A stretch of DNA of 64,000 bases from Rikenellaceae bacterium. GTDB taxonomy: Bacteria; Bacteroidota; Bacteroidia; Bacteroidales; Rikenellaceae. The stretch covers positions 41,562 to 105,561 of the forward strand of contig JAGBFQ010000032.1 of NCBI GenBank assembly GCA_017936385.1, written 5' to 3'. A model generated the notes under the pieces. It had not been told where the DNA came from. It was given only the letters and a program-made list of their open reading frames with translations, and ran no database searches. Of the stretch, positions 17,793 through 28,100 are shown piece by piece; the first letter of the stretch is position 1; each line of letters opens with the position of its first letter. The translations under genes and the position numbers were made by a program.

Positions 17793-20700
17793 CTACGATA
17801 TTGTGTATTTAATTTCATTCTCCTCGAGGAATCCGATAAGTTCGCTACTGAGTCGTACCCGCTTGGTGCGCGACACGAAACGTTGCGACACGCCACCTGC
17901 GTAGAGTGTAACACACAGAGCTACATGGCCGCGGCTTGCGTCGACCACTCGGGCGAAGTTGTCGGCCAAATCGCGGTCGACACTGCGAACAGGCATGGTC
18001 ACGGTGAGTCTTTTAACCGAGTTGCGCTCCACATCTTCGAGTTTTTGTATTGAAGTTATGTTGAGCATTATTCGGTCGGGTGAGTACTTGGGAGGTTGCA
18101 CCTTGCCTGTAATGTAGACGAAGTAGTTGACATAGAGTTTGTCGCGGAACTTCTCGAAATCCTTGTTGAACAGCATAATCTCGCACGCCGTGCCATCGTA
18201 ACCCTCCAACTTGAAACGACAATACTCCTTGTCGCTCTTGTTGCGCAGAATTTGCACCGACGAGATGATACCCGCAAAGGTCACATCGCGCCCGTTGAGT
18301 TCGGGCAGGTTGTTGATTTGTTCGGGAGTGACGTTGCACATGTTTTGGATTATGACTCGGTAGTCGTCGAGCGGGTGTGCCGACAGATACATTCCGACGG
18401 CTATTTTTTCGTTTGCCAGGGTTTGCAGTCGTCCCCATTGTTCGGTTGCGGGGTCGTTGTATTCGGGCACCGAAGGTCGTTGTACTCCGGCCGAGTCGTC
18501 CTCCATTCCGAACAGACTCTGCTGTGAGTTTTCGCGCTCCTCGCGGTGGCGGTTGCCATACCTTACAAGCTCCTCCGAGAAGCTCATATCGCCACGTTTG
18601 ACAAAGAACCTGTCCCTCGGAAAATCGATAATCTCGTCGAAAGCGCCGCCCATAGCCAAACAATCGATAACTTTGCGGTTGACGGCCGAAAGGTTGACCC
18701 TCTCCACAAAGTCATAAATATCCGTAAAACGTCCTCCGCGCTCCCTCTCGGCCACAATTTCGCGTACGGCACCGTCGCCCACTCCCTTGATGGCGGCCAT
18801 ACCGAAACGAACGTTGCCCTGCTTGTCGGCCGTAAAGACGTTGTAGCTCTCATTGACATCGGGACCCATAACATTGATACCCATGCGTTTGCACTCCTGC
18901 ATGTAGAGTGTCACGGTCTTGAGGTCCGTAAAGTTGCGGCTCAGCAGTGCCGCCATAAATTCGCTCGGGTAGTGAGCCTTCAGATAGCCCGTTTGATAAG
19001 CCACATAGGCGTAGCACGTAGCATGCGACTTGTTGAATGCATACGAAGCAAAAGCCTCCCAATCGGCCCACACCTTTTCGCACACTTTGGGGTCGTGTCC
19101 GCGTTCGGTAGCACCTTCGATGAATTTGGGTTTCATCTTGTCCAGCACCTCGCGCATCTTCTTACCCATGGCCTTACGCAGCGTGTCGGCCTCGCCACCG
19201 GTGAAACCTCCCAACTTCTGCGACAGCAACATCACCTGCTCTTGATAGACCGTAATGCCATAAGTATCACTCAGATACTCCTCCATGCCGTTCAAGTCAT
19301 AGGTTACGGGTTGCAGGCCGTTTTTGCGGGCGATGAAGTCGGATATGTAGTCCATTGGGCCGGGACGATACAGCGCATTCATTGCAATCAGGTCCTCGAA
19401 ACGGGTGGGTTTCAACTGACGCATGTACTTCTTCATACCCGCCGACTCGAATTGGAACAGACCCGTGGTGTCGCCGCGGCTGAACAGCTCGTATGTTTCG
19501 ACATCATCCAACGGGACGCTGTCAATGTCGTACCAATATCCCTTGGTTCGTTGCACGTTTTCGAGGGCGTCCTTGATGATTGACAGCGTGCGCAGACCCA
19601 AGAAGTCCATCTTGATAAGTCCCACGCTCTCAACCTGTTTACCCTCATACTGCACCACATTCTTGTACACCTCGTCCTTGCTCTCCTTGTCCTTGACCGA
19701 GGCCAGCGGAGCAAACAACTCGAGGTCGTCCTTGCCGATAATCACACCGCAAGCGTGCACCCCCGTTTGGCGCACCTGACCCTCCAGTTGCTCGGCATAT
19801 TTGAGTGTGTCGCGGATTACCTGGTCGCCCTCCTCGGCTTCGCGCTTGAACTCGGGCACGGTGCGGTAAACGGCATGGAACGGAGTTTCGCCCTTCTCCT
19901 TGTCGATACGGTCGGGCACCATCTTGGTCAAACGGTCGCTCTCGCTGATAGGCACACGCATCACACGCGCCACATCTTTTATGGCAAGTTTGGTAGCCAT
20001 TGTTCCGTAGGTAACAATCTGAGCCACACGTTTTTTGCCGTATTTTTCGGTCACATAGTTGAGCACGTCGGCGCGTCCGTCCTCGTCGAAATCCACGTCG
20101 ACATCAGGCAGCGAGATACGGTCGGGATTCAGAAAACGCTCAAACAGAAGGTGATATTTCAACGGGTCGATATTGGTGATTTTCAAAGCATAGGCCACCA
20201 TAGAACCTGCGGCCGAACCACGACCCGGACCTACCGACACGCCCATCTCGCGGGCAGCACGGATGAAGTCCCACACGATGAGGAAGTATCCCGGGAAACC
20301 CATCCTCTCAATGGTTGCCAACTCATACTCCAGACGTTTACTCTCCTCGTCCGACAACTCGGGCTTCTCGTCCGAGCAGTAGCGGCGACGGCAACCCTCA
20401 TAGGCCAGCGCACGCAGGTAGCAATACTGTTTGGCAACATCCAGCAGTTCGACCTGTGCCTCACCCTCGGCCTTTACAAGTTCCTCGAGTTCGGTCAGCG
20501 AGCCTGCTCCCATGTATTTGGTTTTAAGAGCCTCGTCCTCGACCTTTTTGAGCATCGAACCACGCACCTCGTCCAAGTCTATATGGAAGTCGGGCGGAGG
20601 CGGGAAGTCGGGCATCAACGGAGCGTGAGTGATTTTGTACTCCTCGACCTTGTCGGCTATGCGCACCGTATTCTCGAGTGCTTCGGCGTCGTCGGGAAAC

Positions 20701-21476
20701 AACTCGGCCATCTCATCGGGGCTCTTCAGCCACTCCTGGAACGTATAACGCATGCGGTTCTCCTCGTCCACATAGCGGTTGGTGTTCAGACAGATGAGCA
20801 GGTCATGTGCCGCTGCATCATCCTTCATTACAAAGTGCACGTCGTTCGAGCAGATGAGCGGTATGTTGTGTTTGGCGGCAAGTTTGCGCAGTTCGCGGTT
20901 GACTTCCAGCTGATTTTTGTAGACATTCTCGTCACGTTCGTCACCTGCCGGGTGGAGTTGCATCTCGAGGTAGTAGTCGTCGCCAAACATCTCGCGGAAC
21001 TCCAGCACTGCGGCCTCGGCACCGGCCAAATCTCCGCGCATAATAAATTGCGGAATCTCGCCACCCAGACACGCCGAACAGCAAATCAAACCCTCGCCAT
21101 AGAGTCTTAAAAGTTCCTTGTCCACACGAGGTTTATAGTAAAATCCCTCGGTCCATGAGTACGACACAATCTTGCAAAGGTTCTGATAACCCTTTTTGTT
21201 CTTGGCCAGCAGCACCAGGTGGTCGCCTGTTTTTTCGTCCTTGTCCTTCTCGAAACGATTTTTCACCACGTAGACCTCGCAACCGAGAATCGGTTTGACG
21301 CCCGCTTTGGTAGCCACATCGTGGAACTCCTTGACACCGTACATATTACCGTGGTCTGTAATGGCAAGTGCGGGCATACCCAACTCTTTGGCGCGTGCGA
21401 CAATCTTTTTGATGTCCGAAGCACCGTCGAGAATTGAGTATTGTGTATGTACGTGCAGGTGAACGAATTGTGACAT
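17793..21476 (-). CDS. dnaE: DNA polymerase III subunit alpha
   Basis: Replicative polymerase catalytic subunit of 1227 residues. The N-terminal PHP domain keeps its metal ligands (HVHTQYSILDGASD, ITDHGNMYG). The polymerase core shows GPGRGSAAGSMVAYAL, the catalytic aspartates PDVDVDFDEDGR, TGVHACGVI, ALYRPGPMDYIS and FNKSHATCYAYVAY. A helix-hairpin-helix region (IKGVGDGAVREIV) and an OB-fold (VTFAGIISSVQILRNK) follow near the C-terminus. Length and order fit DnaE rather than PolC. It is followed by trxA, an order I have seen often in Bacteroidetes. Confidence 0.98.
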   Translation of the reverse strand: MSQFVHLHVHTQYSILDGASDIKKIVARAKELGMPALAITDHGNMYGVKEFHDVATKAGVKPILGCEVYVVKNRFEKDKDEKTGDHLVLLAKNKKGYQNLCKIVSYSWTEGFYYKPRVDKELLRLYGEGLICCSACLGGEIPQFIMRGDLAGAEAAVLEFREMFGDDYYLEMQLHPAGDERDENVYKNQLEVNRELRKLAAKHNIPLICSNDVHFVMKDDAAAHDLLICLNTNRYVDEENRMRYTFQEWLKSPDEMAELFPDDAEALENTVRIADKVEEYKITHAPLMPDFPPPPDFHIDLDEVRGSMLKKVEDEALKTKYMGAGSLTELEELVKAEGEAQVELLDVAKQYCYLRALAYEGCRRRYCSDEKPELSDEESKRLEYELATIERMGFPGYFLIVWDFIRAAREMGVSVGPGRGSAAGSMVAYALKITNIDPLKYHLLFERFLNPDRISLPDVDVDFDEDGRADVLNYVTEKYGKKRVAQIVTYGTMATKLAIKDVARVMRVPISESDRLTKMVPDRIDKEKGETPFHAVYRTVPEFKREAEEGDQVIRDTLKYAEQLEGQVRQTGVHACGVIIGKDDLELFAPLASVKDKESKDEVYKNVVQYEGKQVESVGLIKMDFLGLRTLSIIKDALENVQRTKGYWYDIDSVPLDDVETYELFSRGDTTGLFQFESAGMKKYMRQLKPTRFEDLIAMNALYRPGPMDYISDFIARKNGLQPVTYDLNGMEEYLSDTYGITVYQEQVMLLSQKLGGFTGGEADTLRKAMGKKMREVLDKMKPKFIEGATERGHDPKVCEKVWADWEAFASYAFNKSHATCYAYVAYQTGYLKAHYPSEFMAALLSRNFTDLKTVTLYMQECKRMGINVMGPDVNESYNVFTADKQGNVRFGMAAIKGVGDGAVREIVAERERGGRFTDIYDFVERVNLSAVNRKVIDCLAMGGAFDEIIDFPRDRFFVKRGDMSFSEELVRYGNRHREERENSQQSLFGMEDDSAGVQRPSVPEYNDPATEQWGRLQTLANEKIAVGMYLSAHPLDDYRVIIQNMCNVTPEQINNLPELNGRDVTFAGIISSVQILRNKSDKEYCRFKLEGYDGTACEIMLFNKDFEKFRDKLYVNYFVYITGKVQPPKYSPDRIMLNITSIQKLEDVERNSVKRLTVTMPVRSVDRDLADNFARVVDASRGHVALCVTLYAGGVSQRFVSRTKRVRLSSELIGFLEENEIKYTIS

Positions 21477-21507
21477 GGCTCAGCGATTTTGGTAATTACT
21501 CACGAAA

Positions 21508-21515
21508 CAAAAATA
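21508..21515 (-). promoter_or_regulatory. Possible -7 box for dnaE
   Basis: Minus-strand TATTTTTG matches TAnnTTTG 31 bases before the dnaE start. No clear -33 box was found at the usual distance, so this is weak. Confidence 0.4.
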
Positions 21516-21599
21516 CGAAATAACTCTTGATTTTCCGCCCCCATCACCGCTTTTTCGACAAAAAAATTGTATCTTGCGGCTACTAAAACTGCGACAACC

Positions 21600-21824
21600 A
21601 TGGATAGTAAAGATTTGACCGTAATACGTCGCTTCGGAAGCGAAGTGGAGTTGCGCATGGCACAGGCTCTGCTACGCTCGGCCGAAATCGAATGTTTCGC
21701 AACGAACGAGTACACCTCGTGGGTGATGCCGACAAGCGCGTTCTCCTTTGGACTGTGTGTCAAGGCCGAGGATGTTAGGCATGCTCTCGATGTTTTGGAT
21801 TCGCAACCTGCCGAAAATCTATAA
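21600..21824 (+). CDS. DUF2007 family small protein
   Basis: Small cytosolic protein of 74 residues resembling the DUF2007 (putative signal-transducing) family: it opens with a beta strand and helix (VIRRFGSEVELRMAQALLRS), then EIECFATNEYTS, and ends with a conserved VKAEDVRHALDVLD helix. ATG 21600 is chosen over an upstream TTG at 21567, which lies in the promoter region. It ends five bases before the GTG of priA, so the two are probably one transcript. Its function is unknown; the fold resembles ACT-like or PII-like small domains. Confidence 0.75.
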   Translation: MDSKDLTVIRRFGSEVELRMAQALLRSAEIECFATNEYTSWVMPTSAFSFGLCVKAEDVRHALDVLDSQPAENL

Positions 21825-21829
21825 ATAAC

Positions 21830-24022
21830 GTGTACGCCGACGTTGCATTACCCATCGCTCAGGAGCCGTTTACATTCGAGGTTCCCACGGCACTCGCCCC
21901 GAGCCTCGAGTGCGGTTGCATTGTGGCCGTAACTCTGGGTAAGCGTCGACGGGTCGGAGGTGTGGTGGTCGAACTGCACGACCGTCGCCCTGATTATCAG
22001 AATATAAAACCCGTCGAGGAGTTGCTCTTCGACAGACCGTTGGTGACGCGCCAGAGTCTAAAGTTGTGGCGTTGGATGGCCGACTATTATATGTGCACGA
22101 TGGGTGAGGTGGTTCATGCCGCTTTGCCGTCGCTCATTAAGCCTGCGGGACTCGATGCAGGGGAGTTTGCCCAGAGTGTGTTCCGTCCGCGAAGTGTGGA
22201 GTTTCTGCGTCCGACGGGGGTGGGGGAGCTGCCGTCGAGGGCGAAGGCACAAATCAAAGCTCTCGAACGTCTGCGCGAATTGGCCCACGGAGCGGAGGTG
22301 CGACGTAGTGCGCTTATGGCCGAGGGAGTATCTGCCAACATCATACGAAAACTCGTAGAATCGGGAGTGGTCGAGAGTGTTTGGCGTACTGAGGCAGAGT
22401 CGCAACCCGCATTTGAGGTGAAGTGCCCTGTGTTGACCGGTACGCAGCAGCGGGCGTTGGACGAACTTCGTATGCGACTTCAAGGCGTCGATACCGCGCT
22501 GTTGCAGGGTGTGGCCGGAAGTGGCAAGACCGAAATTATGATGAACCTTGTGGCTCAAACCTTGGCCGAGGGGCGCGATGTGTTGTGGTTGGTGCCCGAA
22601 ATAACCCTCTCGTCGCACTTTGCCGAGCGACTTCGACGAACCTTCGGTGCTGCGGTGACGCTCTACCACTCGGGACTCACCGACAGACGACGTGCCGAAG
22701 TGGTGTGGAACATGGCCTATACCTCGCAACCGCGACTGATGGTGGGTCTGCGAGGTGCGGTGTTGTTACCCATGCCGCGACTCGGGCTGGTGATTGTCGA
22801 CGAGGAGTACGACACTTCGTACAAGCAGACCGACACCGCGCCACGTTACTCGGCACGCGATTGTGCCGTCATGCTGGCCTCGTTGCACGGTGCCAAAACC
22901 ATTCTCAGTGCGGCAACACCTTCGATGGAGAGCTATTCCAATGCTTTGGCCGGGAAGTATGCCCACGTCATTGTCGGGGAGCGTTACGGAGGTGAGGCGG
23001 CCGAAGTTGTGGTTAGTGACACACGTCGTGCGGCACGTCGTGGTGAACGGCGCGGATTCCTCAACATCGAACTGCGCGAAGCCATCGATACGGCTCTTGC
23101 CGAGGGGCGTCAAGTGATACTTTTTCAGAACAGACGTGGAACGGCCTCGTGGCTGGAGTGTGAGTGTGGACGAACGCCCCGTTGCCAGAGGTGTAATATC
23201 TCGTTGGCCGTGCATGGGGGGCATCTGATGTGTCACTACTGTGGCCGTGTGTACCCCTTGCCCGAGAGTTGCCCCGATTGTGGCTCTACGGAGTTGCGCC
23301 CCATGGGAACGGGAACACAACAAATCGAACAAAACATACGCGAACTATACCCCGCGGCAGAGGTGGCACGACTTGACCGTGACACAGCCACCTCGCCTGC
23401 ACGCGTACGTCAGATACTCAAAGACATGGAGAGTGGGCATACCCAAATTCTTATTGGAACACAACTCGTTACCAAGGGTTTTGACTTTGGCGGTGTGGGT
23501 GTTGTGGGTGTGCTGAATGCCGACAATCTGTTTGCGGGAGCCGACTTCCGAGCCTCCGAGCGGGCACTTGACACGTTGATGCAGGCCGCAGGTCGTGCCG
23601 GTCGACGCTTGATGCGCGGACGGGTGGTGATTCAAACCTCCGAGGCGGACAACCCCGTAATTGTACATGCCTCCCGAGGTGAGTTCGACATAGCTGCGTC
23701 GCACATTTTGGATGAACGTCGTGAATTCAATTATCCTCCCTATTGTCGAATAATAACCGTCGAGGTGCGCTCGGAGGAGTATGACGAAGCTCGGAGTGGG
23801 GCGGAGTGTTTTGCTCGTGAGATTTCGCGCGCCGATGTGGAGGTACTTGGTCCGCAATTGCTTCGCCGCGAGGGCTATGGCCGTGGACACACCCAAGTGC
23901 TGATGCTCAAAATGGAGCGTGGAGCACCGCTGGCCGAAATCAAAAAACATCTGCGCCGTGTGGCCGACACTATTACACGTCGTCTGCGGCGGGTAAATTT
24001 CCTTTTCAATGTCGACCCTTGA
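21830..24022 (+). CDS. priA: Primosomal protein N' (replication restart helicase PriA)
   Basis: 3'-5' helicase of 730 residues that recognises stalled forks and reloads the replisome. It has an N-terminal fork-binding domain, Walker A GVAGSGKTE (about residue 226), helicase motif III SAATPSMES, a cysteine-rich zinc region (CECGRTPRCQRC, CHYCGRVYPLPESCPDCG), and motifs GTQLVTKGFDF and DTLMQAAGRAGR. The Walker B box reads VDEEYDTSYKQ where most PriA proteins have DEEH, so His is replaced by Tyr. The start is GTG at 21830. It overlaps comF by 14 bases. Confidence 0.96.
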   Translation: MYADVALPIAQEPFTFEVPTALAPSLECGCIVAVTLGKRRRVGGVVVELHDRRPDYQNIKPVEELLFDRPLVTRQSLKLWRWMADYYMCTMGEVVHAALPSLIKPAGLDAGEFAQSVFRPRSVEFLRPTGVGELPSRAKAQIKALERLRELAHGAEVRRSALMAEGVSANIIRKLVESGVVESVWRTEAESQPAFEVKCPVLTGTQQRALDELRMRLQGVDTALLQGVAGSGKTEIMMNLVAQTLAEGRDVLWLVPEITLSSHFAERLRRTFGAAVTLYHSGLTDRRRAEVVWNMAYTSQPRLMVGLRGAVLLPMPRLGLVIVDEEYDTSYKQTDTAPRYSARDCAVMLASLHGAKTILSAATPSMESYSNALAGKYAHVIVGERYGGEAAEVVVSDTRRAARRGERRGFLNIELREAIDTALAEGRQVILFQNRRGTASWLECECGRTPRCQRCNISLAVHGGHLMCHYCGRVYPLPESCPDCGSTELRPMGTGTQQIEQNIRELYPAAEVARLDRDTATSPARVRQILKDMESGHTQILIGTQLVTKGFDFGGVGVVGVLNADNLFAGADFRASERALDTLMQAAGRAGRRLMRGRVVIQTSEADNPVIVHASRGEFDIAASHILDERREFNYPPYCRIITVEVRSEEYDEARSGAECFAREISRADVEVLGPQLLRREGYGRGHTQVLMLKMERGAPLAEIKKHLRRVADTITRRLRRVNFLFNVDP

Positions 24023-24740
24023 TGATATAGCTCGCGGTCTGCGTAGTGTGGCCGAACTCTTCTATCCGCACACATGTCCTTTGTGTGGCGCTCGGACGGA
24101 GGGGGAAAGTCAGTTGGTCTGCACGCGTTGTATGGTCGATGCTCCGTTGACGGGTTTCGAGCAGTTGGCCGACAACCCCGTGTCGCGCCGCGTGTGGAAT
24201 CAAATCCCTATCGAACGAGCCTGCTCGCTGCTCTACTATGTACACGAGGGAGAGTGGCGGCGTTTGGCACACCGTTTCAAGTTTGAGGGTCGCTGGAAGT
24301 ATGCCCTCGATGCGGGGCGAATGATGGGTTCGATGTTGGCAGAATCTCCGCTTTGGGGCGGGGTGGATTGTGTGGCTGCCGTGCCTTTGCACCCCTTGCG
24401 TCGTCTGTGGCGCGGCTACAACCAATCGGAATACCTGGCCGACGGCGTTGCACAGCTCTTGGGCGTGGACCACATTCGGGGTTGCTTGGTGCGCCACAGC
24501 TACAACCGACCGCAGGTCGAAACCGACAAGGAGAGCCGTTGGAAGAATGTCGAAGGAGTATTCTCGGTGCGCCATCCCGAACTTCTTGCGGGGCGTCACT
24601 TACTTTTGGTTGATGACGTTTTCACCACCGGAGCTACTATGATTTCGTGCGGTGAGGCAATTCTTCGAGCTGTTCCCGATTGTCGTTTGAGCATTGCCAC
24701 GCTCTTTGTTTCGAAACAAGAACTCGGTATCAATGGCTGA
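24009..24740 (+). CDS. ComF family phosphoribosyltransferase-like protein
   Basis: Cytosolic 243-residue protein of the ComF family. An N-terminal zinc-binding double-zinc-ribbon is seen as CPLCGARTEG and CTRCMVDAP. The middle AHRFKFEGRWKYALDAG is typical, and the C-terminal PRTase loop is LLLVDDVFTTGATM. In competent species ComF helps DNA uptake with PriA-like helicases. Here it overlaps priA by 14 bases, which supports a joint role in recombination or fork repair. No other competence gene is in the window. A perfect hairpin terminator follows. Confidence 0.92.
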   Translation: MSTLDDIARGLRSVAELFYPHTCPLCGARTEGESQLVCTRCMVDAPLTGFEQLADNPVSRRVWNQIPIERACSLLYYVHEGEWRRLAHRFKFEGRWKYALDAGRMMGSMLAESPLWGGVDCVAAVPLHPLRRLWRGYNQSEYLADGVAQLLGVDHIRGCLVRHSYNRPQVETDKESRWKNVEGVFSVRHPELLAGRHLLLVDDVFTTGATMISCGEAILRAVPDCRLSIATLFVSKQELGING

Positions 24741-24777
24741 CAAGGCGATTAGGCCATCATGCCTGTCCTCAAAAATG

Positions 24778-24812
24778 CACGAGGGACTTTCCATCTTGGA
24801 AAGTCCCTCGTG
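24778..24812. terminator. Bidirectional hairpin terminator between comF and the efflux operon
   Basis: A perfect 15-base stem (CACGAGGGACTTTCC with GGAAAGTCCCTCGTG) around ATCTT lies between the two convergent genes. Confidence 0.85.
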
Positions 24813-24833
24813 TGTTATATGAGAAGGGTTAAA

Positions 24834-25127
24834 CTACATCGTTTGTTCGATGTTCCATACAAAGGCGCGGCAGCCTTGCATCTCAATCTCGGCGTCCAAG
24901 CGGCGGATAGCATCCATTACGGGTGCTACCTTCTCGTCCTCGACAATGGCCAGCACCGAAGTGTTGATTGCAGGCCAAGTGTGGTTGCCGTAGTGAGGCT
25001 CACCGGTGAAACTTCCGCGGCCCTCGGTAGGGGTCCAACGGGTGAAACCGCGAACCTCATACTCATCAAGCAGGTCGTTGATACGCTCGGTGAGAGCTTG
25101 GTTGTACGATACAAATATTGCTTTCAT
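24834..25127 (-). CDS. PG0541-type transporter-associated protein
   Basis: Small 97-residue soluble protein with an ACT/PII-like pattern: it starts MKAIFVSYNQALTE, has a loop with GEPHYGNHTWPA, and ends VMDAIRRLDAEIEMQG then CRAFVWNIE. It matches the small protein called PG0541 family, found next to RND efflux genes in Bacteroidetes. ATG 25127 is ten bases after the RND permease stop, so it is the last gene of the efflux operon. A regulatory or accessory role for the pump is inferred from context only. Confidence 0.75.
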   Translation of the reverse strand: MKAIFVSYNQALTERINDLLDEYEVRGFTRWTPTEGRGSFTGEPHYGNHTWPAINTSVLAIVEDEKVAPVMDAIRRLDAEIEMQGCRAFVWNIEQTM

Positions 25128-25137
25128 AGTCAGTGTG

Positions 25138-28100
25138 TTACTTGTTAAGTTTTTTATTGGCGGCCTTGCGCTCGGCACGCACTTGGAATGAGGCGTAGAG
25201 TGTCGGCACTACCAGCAGGGTAAGGAAGGTCGAGAAGGTCAGACCACCAACAATCGCAATACCCATCGGTTGCCACATCTCCGAACCGTTACCCGTACCG
25301 ATTGCCATGGGTATCATACCGCAGATGGTGGTCAGCGAGGTCATCAACACGGGGCGCAGACGGCTCTTACCTGCCGCTACCACAGCATCCATAACCCTCA
25401 TACCGCGCTCGCACAGCAGGTTGGTGAAGTCCACCATCACGATACCGTTCTTAACTACGATACCCACCAGCATGATGGCACCAATCAGAGCAATCATCGA
25501 CAACGGTTTGCCGGTCAGCCACAGCGCAACGAATACACCCGTGAAGGCGAACGGAATGGTGAACATGATGATGAAAGGCATCTTTAGGCTCTCGAACTGA
25601 GTAGCCATCACAATGTAAACCAGAATCACAATCAGCACCATCAACATCATCATATCGCTGGTCGAGTCGTTCATATCCTCGATGTCGCCACCCAACTCGA
25701 CGAATACACCGTCGGGCAACTCATACGTGTCGAGGATGGTTTGAATCTTGGCGGCAGCAGTACCCAGAGGTACACCGGGGGCCATATCCGACTCCACCTT
25801 AACCACACGTTGACGGTCCTCGCGCTCGATGCTCGGAGCGGCAAACTCCTCGGTTACGGTAGCCACCTCTTTGAGTTTGATGGGGCGACCCGTGGTCGAA
25901 CTGTAAAGGGTGATGTTCTCGACGTCGGTGAGCGATTCGCGGTGCTCCTCGGCGTAGCGAACCACGATGTCGTACTCGTCACCATCCTCACGATATTTAC
26001 TTGCGGTGTAGCCGTTGATACGGTTACGCACAAAATTGGCGGCTGTTGCGTTCGACACTCCGTAGTAGGCCAACTTGTCGCGGTCGAACACCACGTTATA
26101 CTCGGGACGCAGGTCCTCGCGCGAGAGTTTCACGTCACGGGTTTCGTCCAGCGCGGTGATTTTGGCCTTCAGGTCGAGAGCCACGGCGTTCGAAACCTCG
26201 ATGTTGTGGCCAAACACCTTAACCTCGATGGGGCTCGTACCACCACCGGGACCACCGCCACCGGTCGTAATACTATATTCGCGGATTTCGGGAATCTTGT
26301 CGAGGTCCTGACGCAGCAGGTCGGCAATCTCGAAGATACTGCGGTCACGCTCGTCGGCTTTGGGGAGTTTCATACGATAGGTCACAATGTGGCTACCGTT
26401 GTCGCTCATTGCCGCGAACATATTGTCCGAGCTGCTTGCACCGGCAGTTGCCTGTACGCGGTCGACCTCGGGGTATTTGGCATAGATAATACTGTCGATT
26501 TGACGGGCAATGCGTGCGGTGTAGTCCACTCCGATGTTTTGCTCCAGCTTGACGGTTGCGTTAATTGCGGCGTTGTCGGTCTTCGAGAAGAACTCCATGG
26601 GCACGAACTTCAGCAGCACGAGCGACCCCAAAAACAGTCCCAATGTAGAGCAGAGAACCACTGTACGGTGGTTAACGGCCCACGCCAAAGTCTTAGCATA
26701 TACACCGTCCAACCAAGCAAGGAACTTGTCAATCGGCTTGTAGATGATTCCCACACCCTTGTAGTCGTGCACTGCACCATCGGCCTTGAGCATATATGCA
26801 CACAACATAGGGGTCAGCGACACGGCCGCAGCAGTCGACGTACAAACCACAATGGTCACAATCCAACCCAACTCTTTGAACATGATACCCATCATACCCT
26901 CCAGCATGGTGAGCGGCATGAACACGGCGACTACCACAAGCGTGGTGGCGATTACCGACAACCACACCTCATTGGTACCGTAGATTGCGGCCTCACGCGG
27001 TTTCGAACCCTTGTCGATGTGGGTCGAAATGTTCTCCAACACCACAATGGCGTCGTCCACCACCATACCGATTGCAATCGACAGCGACGACAGCGAGATG
27101 ATGTTAAGCGTCGAGCCTGTGGCGAACAGATAGATAAATGCCGTAATCAGCGAGATGGGGATGGTCAGTGCAATGATGAAGGTTGCACGCCAGCGACCCA
27201 AGAAAATCATCACCACCAGAATCACAAAGATAAGAGCGTACATAACCGACTCCGACAGTGAGTTAATAGAGTCGATAATCGATTCCGAACCCTCATACAC
27301 GGTGTGAATCTCGACATCGGGGGGCAGGGTTTGCAGAATCGAAGGCAGCATAGCCTGCACCTGCTTAACAATCTCAACGGTATTTGCGCCCGATTGTTTC
27401 TGGATAATCACGGTAACGCATCGTTTGCCGTTCATACGCACATCCTGAGTAGCCTTTTCAAGTGTATCTTTCACCTCGGCTACGTCGGTCAGGTGAATGG
27501 TGCGGCCTCCTGCGTTCGACACAATCACATTGCGCACCTGTTCGCCCGAAGAGTACTCGGCGTCGGCCTTGATATTAAAGGTGTTGCTACCAATGTCGAT
27601 TGTACCTGCGGGGATATTGACATTCTCGGCGGCGATGAGTTGTCCGAGGCTCTCGACGGTAAGTCCGTAAGCCTCCAACTTGGTGGGGTCTACGTTGACT
27701 TGGATTTCACGTTCGGGAGCACCGCCAAGACTCACGGCACCTACGCCTTCGATACGGTTGAGGGTGTTGACAAGTTTGTCATCCAGCTCTTTATTGAGCG
27801 CAGCGTAACTCTCATCGGCCGTAACCGAGAGAATCATGATAGGTTGCATCGACGAGCTGAACTTGAACACAACGGGTTGTTCGGCGCCATCGGGCAACAG
27901 TTTGCTGCTTCGGTTAATCACGTCACGCACGTCATTGGTGGCCTCGGTAATGTCCGAGCCCCACTCCAATTCGAGATTGACAATCGAGTAGTTATCCGAC
28001 GAGGTCGAGGTGATTTTTTCGAGGTTGTCAACCGTGTTGAGTTGGTCCTCGAGGATACGTGTCACGTTGGTTTCAATCTCCTCGGCGTTGGCACCCGGGT

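Noticed and set aside
24009..24740. comF as evidence of natural competence
   Set aside because: ComF-like genes occur widely in bacteria without known competence, and no other com gene is present here.
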